A stretch of DNA of 64,000 bases. Origin: Bradyrhizobium nivariense (GTDB taxonomy: Bacteria; Pseudomonadota; Alphaproteobacteria; Rhizobiales; Xanthobacteraceae). A program made the translations under genes and the position numbers. Below the pieces are notes generated by a model. It worked only from the letters and a program-made list of their open reading frames with translations, was not told where the DNA came from and searched no databases. The DNA lies in NCBI RefSeq assembly GCF_029846715.1, contig NZ_JARVWW010000009.1:186001-250000 (forward strand). The letters are read 5' to 3'. The number at the start of each line of letters is the position of its first letter. Position 1 is the stretch's first letter. Below, piece by piece: positions 43,276 through 51,919 of the stretch.

Positions 43276-45207
43276 TTGAACGGCGTCACCCCCGACCCGT
43301 CAGACCCGATCCGCGATGGCGACGCTCTGTCGCGGCTGAAGCTGGCGCAGGCCCTGCAGCGGGCCATTTATGCCATCGCATGGGAGCGTGCCTGGCCAAA
43401 TTTGGCGCGGCTTCTCACCGTCGTCGGCCTGTTCCTGGTGGTGTCCTGGGCCGGCCTCTGGCTGGCGCTGCCGTTCATTGCCCGCGCCATTGGTCTCGTC
43501 GTTTTCGCCGGCATCGCGATTGCCGTCCTGTTCCCGTTGGTTCGCTTCCGCTGGCCGGGCCGCGAGGAGGCGCTTGCCCGGCTCGATCGCGGCTCCGGCC
43601 TCCGTCATCGGCCGGCCACCACGCTGACGGACACGCTGACCTCGCAGGACCCGGTTGCGCAGGCGTTGTGGCAGGCGCAGCGCGTGCGCACGCTGGCTTC
43701 GATCAAGCGCATCCGCGCCGGTCTGCCGAACCCGCGGCTCGCTCTGCACGATCCCTGGGCGCTGCGCGCGCTGGTCATGGTGATGCTGGTTGCGACCTTC
43801 TTCGCCGCCGGCGACGAGCGTGCGATGCGGCTCGTGGCCGCATTCGACTGGAACGGCGCGCTGGCGCCGACGAACGTTCGCGTCGATGCCTGGGTCACGC
43901 CGCCGCTCTACACCGGCAAGCCGCCGGTGATCCTGTCGGCCGCGAACAAGGAGGCTGCGGCGCTGCCGGCCAGCGGTCCGCTTGCCGTTCCCGCCGGCTC
44001 GACCCTGATCGTGCGCTCCTCCGGCGGCAGCCTTGATGTTGCCGTCTCCGGCGGCCTCAAGGAGGTCGCCCCCACTGAAGCCACGCCCAAGGGCACCAAC
44101 GAGAAGCATTTTACCATCGCCGGCGACGGTACCGCGCATGTCCGCGCGCCCTCAGGCCAACCGCAATGGGCGTTTGCGGCAACGCCGGACCGCGCGCCGA
44201 CGATCGCCCTCGCCAAGGATCCCGAGCGCCAGGCCCGCGGCGGACTCCAGCTCTCCTACAAGATCGAGGACGATTACGGCGTCACCGGCGCCGACGCGCA
44301 CATCGGCCTGCGCCCCGCCGATGCCAAAGATGGCAGCAGGGACGACACCAAGGCGGCCGCGCGGCCGCTATTCCAGCCGCCGCAATTCCCGCTCGTGCTG
44401 CCGAATGCGCGCACCCGCAACGGCGTCGGCCAGACGGTGAAGGACCTCAGCGAGGACCCCTATGCCGGCGCCGACGTCACGCTGACCCTCACCGCCAAGG
44501 ACGAGGCCGGCAACGAGGCCAGGAGCGAGCCCTTCAACATGCGCCTGCCCGAGCGGCTGTTCACCAACTCGCTCGCGCGCGCGCTGATCGAGCAGCGCCG
44601 CATCCTCGCACTCGACGCCAACAAGAACTCGGATGTCTACACCGCGCTCGACGCGCTGATGATCGCGCCTGAATTGTTCACGCCGGATGCGGGCTGCTAT
44701 CTCGGCCTGCGCAGCCTGGCGCTCCAGCTGGAAGCGGCCCGCACCGACGACGCGCTGCGCGAGGTGGTGGGAAGCATGTGGGCGTTCGCGGTCACCATCG
44801 AGGACGACGGTGTCGCCGGCAGCGTCAACGCCGCGCTGCGCTCGGCGCAGGACGCGCTCAAGCGGGCGCTGGAACGCGGCGCCAGCGAGGAGGAGATCAA
44901 GGCGCTGACGCAAAAGCTCCGCGAGGCGATGGCCGGCAAGGTGCGCGATCTCGCCCGGCGCGCCGAGCAGAATCCGCTTGGACCCCGGCAGCCTTTCCCG
45001 GCAGAGGTTCAGCTCATCCTCGACAAGGCGGTCGAGCTGCGACAAAAGACCCAGCATGCCACGCCCGAGCAGCTCGAAGAGCTGGCGCAGCAGCAGGATG
45101 TCTTGCGCCAGCAGCTGCAGGCTTATCGGAAGTCGGCGGGCAGTCGGGCGAAGGGGGGCGAGGACGGGACCAATCAGTTTACGCGGGATCGGAAATGCGG
45201 AAGCTAG
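43276..45207 (+). CDS. TIGR02302/DUF4175 family membrane protein, N-terminal part
   Basis: 643 residues from TTG 43276 (GGAGA upstream). Two membrane helices near the start (LARLLTVVGLFLVVSWAGLW and FIARAIGLVVFAGIAIAVLF), a third at about 160, then a long extracytoplasmic region (LQLSYKIEDDYGVTGADAHI; VTLTLTAKDEAGNEARSEPF) as in the N-terminal half of TIGR02302 proteins. The usual C-terminal half of the family is not in this frame: the protein ends in TRDRKCGS and the rest is coded by the next gene, overlapping by 13 bases. Envelope function is inferred; no activity is known. Confidence 0.85.
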   Translation: MNGVTPDPSDPIRDGDALSRLKLAQALQRAIYAIAWERAWPNLARLLTVVGLFLVVSWAGLWLALPFIARAIGLVVFAGIAIAVLFPLVRFRWPGREEALARLDRGSGLRHRPATTLTDTLTSQDPVAQALWQAQRVRTLASIKRIRAGLPNPRLALHDPWALRALVMVMLVATFFAAGDERAMRLVAAFDWNGALAPTNVRVDAWVTPPLYTGKPPVILSAANKEAAALPASGPLAVPAGSTLIVRSSGGSLDVAVSGGLKEVAPTEATPKGTNEKHFTIAGDGTAHVRAPSGQPQWAFAATPDRAPTIALAKDPERQARGGLQLSYKIEDDYGVTGADAHIGLRPADAKDGSRDDTKAAARPLFQPPQFPLVLPNARTRNGVGQTVKDLSEDPYAGADVTLTLTAKDEAGNEARSEPFNMRLPERLFTNSLARALIEQRRILALDANKNSDVYTALDALMIAPELFTPDAGCYLGLRSLALQLEAARTDDALREVVGSMWAFAVTIEDDGVAGSVNAALRSAQDALKRALERGASEEEIKALTQKLREAMAGKVRDLARRAEQNPLGPRQPFPAEVQLILDKAVELRQKTQHATPEQLEELAQQQDVLRQQLQAYRKSAGSRAKGGEDGTNQFTRDRKCGS

Positions 45208-46349
45208 CGCGCGTGCCAGTCTTGAAGGCGATGTCGATCGCCTGTCTTGCCCTCCTCCTGGGAGGCTTCCCCGCTGCCGTTTCGGCCCAGCAGGATCAGG
45301 ATCCTGACGCGCTGCTCGATAGTGCGGAAAAAGCGATGCAGGATTCCGGCGACAGCCTCAGGCAAAAGGAGTCCGGACGCAGCCTGAACAATCAATCCGA
45401 TGCGATTCAGAAGCTCGAGGACTACAAGCGCGCGACGGAAAAAAGCCAATCCTCCAATCGCGATCGTTCCGTCATCACGCAACGCGATCTGGACGAGCTC
45501 TTGAAGCAGATCGAGAAGGCGGCGCGCGAAGGCAATCGCGAGGCGGCCCAGCGCATGCTCGAGCAGCTTGCGCAGATCATGGAAAATCTCCAGATGGCGC
45601 AGCCCGGGCAATCCGGCGACAGCGACATGGAGCAGGCGCTCAACGAGCTCAGCGACATGATCCGCAAGCAGCAGCAATTGCGTGACAAGACTTTCAAGCA
45701 GGGCCAGGATTCCCGGCGTGAGCGCTCGCGCGGCAAGCAGCAGGGCGATCAGTCGATGTCGGACCTTCAGCAGGACCAGCAGTCGCTGCGCGACCGCCTG
45801 AAGAAGCTGCAGGACGAGCTCGCCAAGCGCGGCCTCGCGCAGAAGGGGCAAAAGGGTCAGAACCAGAAAGGGAAGCAAGGTCAGCAGGGCGACCAGGGAC
45901 AGCCGGGCCAGAATGGCGATCAGGACGGCGACCAGGGCGATGACGACGGCAGTCTGGACGCCGCCGACGGGGCCATGGGCGATGCCGGCTCGCAGCTCGG
46001 CGAGGGCAATTCCGACGGCGCCGTGGACTCGCAAGGCAAAGCTCTCGACGCCTTGCGCAAGGGCGCGCAGAAGATGGCCGAGGCGATGCAGCAGGGCGAT
46101 GGCGACGGGCAGGGCGAAGGTCCCGGCAATCGTGCCGGCCGCCAGCAGAGCGGCGGCAATCAGACCGATCCACTCGGTCGCCCCCTTCACGGCCGCGATC
46201 TGAGCGACGACTACACGGTCAAGATCCCCGGCGAGATCGACGCCCAGCGCGTCCGCCGCATCCTCGAAGAGCTCCGCCGCCGCTTGGGGGATAGCTCGCG
46301 CCCGCAGATCGAGCTCGACTATATCGAGCGGCTGCTGAAGGATTTTTGA
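45195..46349 (+). CDS. TIGR02302/DUF4175 C-terminal part as a separate secreted protein
   Basis: 384 residues from ATG 45195 in another frame, overlapping the preceding gene by 13 bases. It opens with its own signal peptide (VLKAMSIACLALLLGGFPAA, then VSAQQ). It then carries the family's C-terminal half: a helical Q/D-rich region (DLDELLKQIEKAAREGNREA, AQRMLEQLAQIMENLQMAQP, NELSDMIRKQQQLRDKTFKQ), a low-complexity Gln/Gly linker, and the conserved end GRDLSDDYTVKIPGEIDAQR, then LGDSSRPQIELDYIERLLKD. In most relatives both parts are one chain. Here they appear as two proteins, likely partners across the periplasm. Confidence 0.8.
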   Translation: MRKLARVPVLKAMSIACLALLLGGFPAAVSAQQDQDPDALLDSAEKAMQDSGDSLRQKESGRSLNNQSDAIQKLEDYKRATEKSQSSNRDRSVITQRDLDELLKQIEKAAREGNREAAQRMLEQLAQIMENLQMAQPGQSGDSDMEQALNELSDMIRKQQQLRDKTFKQGQDSRRERSRGKQQGDQSMSDLQQDQQSLRDRLKKLQDELAKRGLAQKGQKGQNQKGKQGQQGDQGQPGQNGDQDGDQGDDDGSLDAADGAMGDAGSQLGEGNSDGAVDSQGKALDALRKGAQKMAEAMQQGDGDGQGEGPGNRAGRQQSGGNQTDPLGRPLHGRDLSDDYTVKIPGEIDAQRVRRILEELRRRLGDSSRPQIELDYIERLLKDF

Positions 46350-46354
46350 GTTCT

Positions 46355-46460
46355 CTGTCATCGCCCGGCTTGACCGGGCGATCCAGTACTCCGAGACGGT
46401 TGTGATTCAATCGAGAGGCCGCGGCGTACTGGGTGCCCCGGTCAAGCCGGGGCATGACAG
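46355..46460. repeat. Palindromic intergenic repeat, class B (complete)
   Basis: Left arm CTGTCATCGCCCGGCTTGAC and right arm, read in reverse, CTGTCATGCCCCGGCTTGAC face each other, with GATCCAGTACT and AGTACGCCGCGG further in. Such mobile palindromes are frequent between genes in Bradyrhizobium. It lies between the split TIGR02302 gene and the convergent response regulator. Confidence 0.75.
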
Positions 46461-46482
46461 CGGAATACGTGGTGACCGCCCG

Positions 46483-46857
46483 CTACCCCTTCTTCGCCGC
46501 CAGCGCATCCGCCACTGCCGTGCGGATGTCGGCGACCGAGAACGGCTTGGTCACGACGTCATGCACCAGCGCATTGAGGTTCGAGGCGCGCTCGCGCTGG
46601 TCGGCAAAGCCGGTCATCAGCAGAATGGTCAAATCGGGAAAATCGCGTGCGACGGCAAGCGCCAGCGCGATGCCGTCCATCACCGGCATCTGGATGTCGG
46701 TGAGCAGCAGATCGAACCCGCCGTCGGCGCGGGTCAGGATTTCAAGCGCCTCGGCGCCGTCCTGCGCGGTGACGGTCTCGTGGCCGTCCATGGCGATGGC
46801 GCGCGCCACCAGCTGGCGCATCGAATCCTCGTCGTCGGCGATCAAGATTTTGGGCAT
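46483..46857 (-). CDS. Single-domain response regulator, CheY/CpdR-like
   Basis: 124 residues, a lone receiver domain: KILIADDEDSMRQLVARAIA, phospho-acceptor Asp in LLLTDIQMPVMDGI, ILLMTGFADQRERA and the Lys in VVTKPFSVADI. It resembles CpdR, which controls ClpXP proteolysis of cell-cycle regulators in alphaproteobacteria, mainly by the LLLTDIxMPxMDGIxLA block and the TGFA motif; identity as CpdR is probable but not certain. The leader holds four 12-bp repeats. It is downstream of the DUF3426 gene on the same strand. Confidence 0.85.
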   Translation of the reverse strand: MPKILIADDEDSMRQLVARAIAMDGHETVTAQDGAEALEILTRADGGFDLLLTDIQMPVMDGIALALAVARDFPDLTILLMTGFADQRERASNLNALVHDVVTKPFSVADIRTAVADALAAKKG

Positions 46858-46859
46858 GA

Positions 46860-46907
46860 GACCAACCTTTGGACCAACCTTGGGACCAACCTCGCGACCA
46901 ACTTTCC
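46860..46907 (-). repeat. Four 12-bp tandem repeats before the response regulator
   Basis: GACCAAC recurs at 46860, 46872, 46884 and 46896 with an exact 12-base period; on the coding strand each unit reads GGTTGGTC with purines between. The array abuts the start codon of the CheY/CpdR-like gene and supplies several AGG ribosome-site-like triplets. Confidence 0.8.
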
Positions 46908-46928
46908 CTGCGACACCTGCGAAACCGA

Positions 46929-47807
46929 TTATACGCTGCCGCCGGCGATGTCGCGCCGGTTGAAGAAGCGAACGTCGATGTTGCGGCCCTCCGGCGGCGG
47001 CGAGGCCAGGCGCGAGCGGAAGAAGGCGCGCTCGCCGGGCTGTAGCACGGTCTGCTCCAGAACGGTGTTCCAGGCGTAGATCTCCGCGCCTTGCGCGTCG
47101 CGCACCGCGAAGCGCAGCCTGGGAATGTCGAGCGGCTTCTTGCCCTGGCCCACGATCACGCCCTCGATCACCAGTACCTGTTTACCGTCCACAGTCTCGC
47201 TGGAGAGCCTGACGTCCTTGAAGGCCAGTCCGCGCAGATTAACTTCGAGGCCGACTATCTTGTAGAAAGCAGCCGTCTGCGGCAGCAGCCGCACCATGTC
47301 GCCGCGCCAGATCACCAGTGCCAGCACCAGCGCGCCCATGGCGGCGCAGGCGATCGGTAGGCCGAAATGGGATTTTCGCCGCGCCGTGGCGGCGACCGGG
47401 CGGCTCACCCGCGCGCCGCGGCGGCCAAACAGGCCGCGGAACCAGGACTGGTGCTGTTCGCCGACGACGTCCTCCTCGACGGACCGGGCCGCCGCCGACC
47501 ATTCGTCCTCGGTGTCCCTGGCTTCCTCGTCGGGCCAGTCGCTGGCGATCGAGGGGCTGTCGACGACGGGCGCATCAGTGGCACCGTCGTCCTGGGCATA
47601 GGAGTTCCACTGCTCGGCGAGATCCGACTGGTCGTCGGCCTGGCTGGCCGCGGCCATGGCCGGTATGGACGCCTCCTCGATGGCATCCTCGGCATGGGCG
47701 ACCCAGGTTTCCTTGCAACGGGAGCAGCGGACCGTCCGGCCATTCGCCCCCAGGCTCGCAAGCTTGATGGCGTAGGATGTCGTACAATGAGGGCAGACGA
47801 TATGCAT
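46929..47807 (-). CDS. Zinc-ribbon (MJ0042) DUF3426 membrane protein
   Basis: 292 residues from ATG 47807. N-terminal zinc ribbon HIVCPHCTTSYAIKLASLGA with the second pair in RTVRCSRCKETW. Then an acidic low-complexity region, one membrane helix (FGLPIACAAMGALVLALVIW) and a C-terminal DUF3426 domain ending PPEGRNIDVRFFNRRDIA. It is divergent from ftsE. It probably spans the inner membrane with the zinc ribbon inside. The role is unknown; the locus next to ftsEX is common in alphaproteobacteria. Confidence 0.88.
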   Translation of the reverse strand: MHIVCPHCTTSYAIKLASLGANGRTVRCSRCKETWVAHAEDAIEEASIPAMAAASQADDQSDLAEQWNSYAQDDGATDAPVVDSPSIASDWPDEEARDTEDEWSAAARSVEEDVVGEQHQSWFRGLFGRRGARVSRPVAATARRKSHFGLPIACAAMGALVLALVIWRGDMVRLLPQTAAFYKIVGLEVNLRGLAFKDVRLSSETVDGKQVLVIEGVIVGQGKKPLDIPRLRFAVRDAQGAEIYAWNTVLEQTVLQPGERAFFRSRLASPPPEGRNIDVRFFNRRDIAGGSV

Positions 47808-47996
47808 GGACGAGCCTTGATGCATGGACGAGCTTAACGATGACACGGTCGCGGAGACCGAGGGGCAAGGATGCTGCCAATTATGCTACAGAGCGACCGT
47901 TAACGAACCGGAAACCATAACGGCCGCAAAACCCGTTGATCGCGTGTGGCGGAGCACAACCGTGTGGCCCGCGGCCTCTCTCGAACGGAGCTGAGC

Positions 47997-48656
47997 TTGG
48001 TTCGGTTCGAAAATGTCGGATTGCGTTACGGCCTGGGGCCCGAGGTCCTGCGCGACCTCAGCTTCCAGATCCCGGCGCATTCCTTTCAATTTCTCACCGG
48101 CCCGTCCGGCGCCGGCAAGACCTCGCTGCTGCGCCTGCTGTTCCTGTCGCATCGACCGACGCGGGGCCTCGTCAACCTGTTCGGCCACGACATCTCGCAG
48201 CTCGGCAAGGACGAGATCGCGGACCTGCGCAAGCGCATCGGCATCGTGCTCCAGGATTTCCGCCTGCTCGACCACATGACGACCTATGAGAACGTCGCGC
48301 TGCCGTTCCGCGTCATGGGCCGCAGCGAATCGAGCTACCGCAAGGAGGTCATCGACCTCCTGCGTTGGGTCGGGCTCGGCGAGCGCATGGATGCGCTGCC
48401 GCCGATCCTGTCGGGCGGCGAGAAGCAGCGCGCGGCGATCGCGCGCGCCGTGATCTCGCGGCCGCAGCTGCTGCTCGCGGACGAGCCGACCGGCAGCGTT
48501 GATCCGACGCTCGGCCGCCGCCTGCTGCGGCTGTTCATCGAGCTCAACAAGTCAGGCACCGCCGTCATCATCGCCACCCACGACATCGGCCTGATGGACC
48601 AGTACGAGGCGCGGCGGCTGGTGCTGCACCAGGGACGGCTGCACGTCTATGAATAG
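47997..48656 (+). CDS. ftsE: Cell division ATP-binding protein FtsE
   Basis: 219 residues from TTG 47997, which has GGAG eight bases upstream and gives the family's usual length; a GTG at 47946 would add 17 unlikely residues. Walker A FLTGPSGAGKTSLLRLLF, signature PPILSGGEKQRAAIARAVIS, Walker B LLLADEPTGSVDPTLGRRLL. With FtsX it forms a mechanotransmitting complex that activates septal peptidoglycan hydrolases. It overlaps ftsX by eight bases. Confidence 0.93.
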   Translation: MVRFENVGLRYGLGPEVLRDLSFQIPAHSFQFLTGPSGAGKTSLLRLLFLSHRPTRGLVNLFGHDISQLGKDEIADLRKRIGIVLQDFRLLDHMTTYENVALPFRVMGRSESSYRKEVIDLLRWVGLGERMDALPPILSGGEKQRAAIARAVISRPQLLLADEPTGSVDPTLGRRLLRLFIELNKSGTAVIIATHDIGLMDQYEARRLVLHQGRLHVYE

Positions 48657-49617
48657 GACCGACGAGCGAGGCGTGCTGGTCGATCTCGGACAGGAGCGTC
48701 CGCAGCTTCCAGCCAGGGCGCGCAACATGTCGCCGATCGTGCCGCGCGCCTCGATCCACGGCCGCGCGCTGGTTGCCGTCGTCGCCATCATGACGTTCCT
48801 CGCTTCGATGACGACGGGCACGGTGCTGCTGGTGAGCGCCTCCGCCGCCGAATGGCAGTCCGACGTTGCGAGCGAAATCACCATCCAGGTCCGGCCGCAG
48901 ACGGGCCGCGATCTCGAACGCGACACCGCGGCGGTGACCGAGGCCATGCGCGCGCAAGCCGGCATCGTCGAAGTCAAGCCGTTCACCAAGGACGAGAGCG
49001 GCAAGCTGCTCGAGCCCTGGCTCGGCACCGGCCTGTCGATGGACGATCTGCCGGTGCCGCGCATGATCATAGCGCGCGTGCAGCCCGGCACGGCGCTCGA
49101 TCTCGGCGCCCTGCGCGCCCGCGTGACCCAGGTGGCGCCAAGCGCCAGCGTCGACGATCACCGCGCCTGGATCGAGCGCATGCGCTCGATGACCAACGCC
49201 ACCGTGCTCGCCGGCCTCGGCATCCTCGCGCTCGTCATCATCGCCACCATCATCTCGGTGTCGTTCGCGACCCGCGGCGCCATGGCGGCGAACCGTCCAA
49301 TCGTCGAGGTGCTGCATTTCGTCGGCGCCGGCGACCGCTATATCGCCAACCGCTTCCTGCGCCATTTCCTCAGGCTGGGGCTGGAGGGCGGCGTGATCGG
49401 CGGCGGCGCCGCCATGCTGGTGTTCGGCTTCTCCGAGTCGATTGCAGGCTGGTTTTCCGGCACCCCCGTCGGCGACCAGTTCGCCGCGCTGCTCGGCACC
49501 TTCTCGCTGCGGCCGTCCGGCTACATCGTGCTCGCGGTGCAGGCCGTGCTGATCGGCGCCATTACCGCGGTCGCCTCGCGCCAGACACTGTTCGCGACGC
49601 TGAATGATGTTGATTGA
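48649..49617 (+). CDS. ftsX: Cell division protein FtsX
   Basis: 322 residues, four membrane helices: the first after SIHGRALVAVVAIMTFLASM, a periplasmic loop domain (ITIQVRPQTGRDLERDTAAV), then TVLAGLGILALVIIATIISV and the C-terminal pair with GLEGGVIGGGAAMLVFGFSE. The FtsX domain IVEVLHFVGAGDRYIANRFL is typical. It overlaps ftsE by eight bases, consistent with coupled translation. Confidence 0.93.
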   Translation: MNRTDERGVLVDLGQERPQLPARARNMSPIVPRASIHGRALVAVVAIMTFLASMTTGTVLLVSASAAEWQSDVASEITIQVRPQTGRDLERDTAAVTEAMRAQAGIVEVKPFTKDESGKLLEPWLGTGLSMDDLPVPRMIIARVQPGTALDLGALRARVTQVAPSASVDDHRAWIERMRSMTNATVLAGLGILALVIIATIISVSFATRGAMAANRPIVEVLHFVGAGDRYIANRFLRHFLRLGLEGGVIGGGAAMLVFGFSESIAGWFSGTPVGDQFAALLGTFSLRPSGYIVLAVQAVLIGAITAVASRQTLFATLNDVD

Positions 49618-49689
49618 GTCCGATAAACCGGACTCCACTTCGCCTCAAAACGTCCTAAAATCATCCAGGGAAGGGACCACCGACATCGC

Positions 49690-50394
49690 ATGACCTCGCC
49701 GACCGACGATCGATCGCCGAAACTCCCGCGCGGCTGGCTGCGCGCGGCCGTGATGTCGACGATTGCGTTCGCCTTCGTCGGCGCGGCGGCGGGCTTCATC
49801 GCGTTCCTGTCGCAATTGCGCGGCGCCGAGATCGCGCCGGACCGCAAGGCGGACGGCATTGTGGTGCTGACAGGCGGCTCCTCGCGGGTGTCGGATGCGA
49901 TGGAGCTGCTCGCTGCCGGCTATGGCAGAAGGCTCCTGATCTCCGGCGTGCACCCGACCTCGACGGCGAGCGACATCTCCCGGACGTTGCCGGAGAACCA
50001 GTCCTTCATGCATTGCTGCGTCGATCTCGACCGCACCGCGGTCTCGACCCGCGGCAATGCCGCGGAAGCGCGGCGCTGGGCCGACGGGCGCGGTTTCAGG
50101 TCGCTGATCGTGGTCACCTCGAACTATCACATGCCGCGCGCGTTGGTGGAATTCTCGCATGCGATGCCGGAGACGAAGCTGATCCCGTTCGTGGTGGTCG
50201 GCGACAAATGGCGCGAGGAGCCGTGGTGGACCTCGGCGTCCACCTTGCGGCTGCTGCTGTCGGAATATGTCAAGTACATCGCGGCCGAGCTCAGGGTGCG
50301 GCTGGAGGATTTCGGGATTGACCTTTCGCCCGAGATGTCGGAGCAGCCTCCCGGGCTGCAGCCGAAGCGGCCCGCCACCGCACAGGCCAATTGA
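49690..50394 (+). CDS. YdcF/ElyC-family protein (DUF218)
   Basis: 234 residues: one N-terminal membrane helix (AAVMSTIAFAFVGAAAGFIA) and a DUF218 domain with DGIVVLTGGSSRVSDAMELL, RRLLISGVHP, TRGNAAEARRWADGRGFRSL and VVTSNYHMPRALVEF. Related ElyC/SanA proteins affect envelope synthesis and vancomycin permeability. It sits between ftsEX and an acyltransferase gene. The stop is made by the first of three ATTGATCGG-type repeats. Confidence 0.87.
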   Translation: MTSPTDDRSPKLPRGWLRAAVMSTIAFAFVGAAAGFIAFLSQLRGAEIAPDRKADGIVVLTGGSSRVSDAMELLAAGYGRRLLISGVHPTSTASDISRTLPENQSFMHCCVDLDRTAVSTRGNAAEARRWADGRGFRSLIVVTSNYHMPRALVEFSHAMPETKLIPFVVVGDKWREEPWWTSASTLRLLLSEYVKYIAAELRVRLEDFGIDLSPEMSEQPPGLQPKRPATAQAN

Positions 50395-50420
50395 TCGGCA
50401 ACTGATCGGCAATTGATCGG
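50389..50420 (+). repeat. Three short direct repeats between ydcF-like and plsC genes
   Basis: AATTGATCGGC, AACTGATCGGC and AATTGATCGG follow one another with a period of 11 bases. The first copy holds the stop codon of the DUF218 gene and the last lies just before the acyltransferase start. Confidence 0.7.
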
Positions 50421-50427
50421 ATACTCG

Positions 50428-51201
50428 ATGTTCTTGATTTTCCTGCGATCGCTCGTGTTCAACCTGCTGTTCTACACCGTGCTGGTGTGCCTCGCGATCG
50501 TGGCGCTGCCGACCTTCGCATTGCCGCCGCGCGCCATGCTCACGGTCGCGCGATGGTGGGCGAAGGCGACGCTATTTCTGATGCGCCTGGTCTGCAACAT
50601 CAAGGTGGAATTCCGCGGCGTCGAAAAGATCCCGACGGGACCGTTGGTAATCGTTGCGAAGCACCAGTCGTTCTGGGAGACGTTCGTCCTGCCGGGTTTT
50701 TTCGACCGTCCGATTTTCATCCTCAAGCGTCAACTCATGCAGATTCCGGTGTTCGGCCAGTTTCTGGTCAAGACCGGGATGATCGCGATCGACCGCAATG
50801 CCGGCGTCAAGGCGCTTCTGGACATGACGCGGCGGGCGCGTGAGGCGGTGCGCAGCGGCGGCCAGCTCGTGATCTTCCCGGAAGGCACGCGCCGCGCTCC
50901 GGGCGCGCCACCGGACTACAAGACCGGCTTTGCGCAGATCTATTCGTCCTGCGGCGCGCAGTGCCTGCCGATCGCGCTCAATTCCGGCCTGTTCTGGCCG
51001 CGCCGCACCTTCATGCGCTATCCCGGCACGCTGGTGGTGGAGTTCCTCGATCCGCTGCCGTCTGGCCTGCCCAAGGATGAGTTTCTCTCCCGCGTGCAAA
51101 CGGCGATCGAAGACGCGACCGGGCGCCTGGTCGAAGCGGGCCGCAAGGAGCAGGAGCAGCTGATCGGCTCGGCGCCGAGCTATGCGCCGTCGGAGAGCTA
51201 G
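50428..51201 (+). CDS. 1-acyl-sn-glycerol-3-phosphate acyltransferase (PlsC)
   Basis: 257 residues from ATG 50428. Two N-terminal hydrophobic segments (FLIFLRSLVFNLLFYTVLVC, then LAIVALPTFAL). Acyltransferase motif I is LVIVAKHQSFWETFVLPGFF, an HX4E rather than the common HX4D; the substrate motif is VIFPEGTRRAPGAPPDYKTG. It makes phosphatidic acid at the inner membrane. Its stop shares a CTAG with the stop of the convergent chaC gene. Confidence 0.9.
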   Translation: MFLIFLRSLVFNLLFYTVLVCLAIVALPTFALPPRAMLTVARWWAKATLFLMRLVCNIKVEFRGVEKIPTGPLVIVAKHQSFWETFVLPGFFDRPIFILKRQLMQIPVFGQFLVKTGMIAIDRNAGVKALLDMTRRAREAVRSGGQLVIFPEGTRRAPGAPPDYKTGFAQIYSSCGAQCLPIALNSGLFWPRRTFMRYPGTLVVEFLDPLPSGLPKDEFLSRVQTAIEDATGRLVEAGRKEQEQLIGSAPSYAPSES

Positions 51202-51809
51202 CGGTTCTCTCGATCTTCCACCGGAGCCGGCGCGTGCGCAGAATGCGCATCACCATGCAGCATTGTGGCAAGCTGATGCAGCGGCGCATCGCGAAAACCT
51301 TCGGCCTCGATTGCTTTCACGGTCGCGGTCACGTAGTCGCGGTTGGCGCCGGACTGGCCGTGGCCCTGGAGCACGTGGCGATGCTGGTCGATGAGAGACA
51401 GCCGGCCGGCATATTGCACGTGGCCGCGGTCGACGACATAGGCGAGTGCCGAGACGCGCTGCCGCGCATCGTTCTCCAGCCACACCGAGCGCATGACTTC
51501 GCGATAGACCGACGTCACCTGCTCGCGCGCCCGCAAGTAAGCGACCACATCGGCGCGGCTCTTCTCGGCGACACGGAAGGCGATGCCGCGGCAGGCGCCG
51601 CCGCGGTCGAGGCCGAGCACCAGACCCGGCTTCTCCGGCGTGCCACGGTGCACGAACGAATAGACGCAGAGCGCGCGATGCTCGCCGACCAGCCGCGCCG
51701 GGACGCGCTCCCTAAATTCGAAGCCGGGCCGCCACATCAGCGAGCCGTAGCCGAACACCCACAGGTCGCCCTTGGCTGTGGTGACGGAGGGGAGGGTGAT
51801 TTCCGACAT
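51198..51809 (-). CDS. Gamma-glutamylcyclotransferase, ChaC type
   Basis: 203 residues from ATG 51809; a longer frame to 51908 has no family support. Signature LWVFGYGSLMWRPGFEFRER, with the catalytic glutamate probably in GIAFRVAEKSRADVV, and LSLIDQHRHVLQGHGQSGAN further on. It degrades glutathione to 5-oxoproline and Cys-Gly in the cytoplasm. Convergent with plsC, four bases overlapping. Confidence 0.92.
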   Translation of the reverse strand: MSEITLPSVTTAKGDLWVFGYGSLMWRPGFEFRERVPARLVGEHRALCVYSFVHRGTPEKPGLVLGLDRGGACRGIAFRVAEKSRADVVAYLRAREQVTSVYREVMRSVWLENDARQRVSALAYVVDRGHVQYAGRLSLIDQHRHVLQGHGQSGANRDYVTATVKAIEAEGFRDAPLHQLATMLHGDAHSAHAPAPVEDRENR

Positions 51810-51919
51810 TTCGGGCACGGCTACCAGACCCGCGCCCCCAAGCGAAGCGAATTCTCGGCCTTTCGTCGCAGCCGAACCTCGCTTACATTTGCCATCATCT
51901 GGGGTCAAAGGGTCGCCGC

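Noticed and set aside
44778..45194. Upstream extension of the second TIGR02302 gene in its own frame
   Set aside because: The extension is a Gly/Arg-rich shadow of the first gene; the signal peptide at 45195 marks the true start.
46483..46857. Firm assignment as cpdR
   Set aside because: The likeness is good but single receiver domains are hard to tell apart; the gene symbol was withheld.
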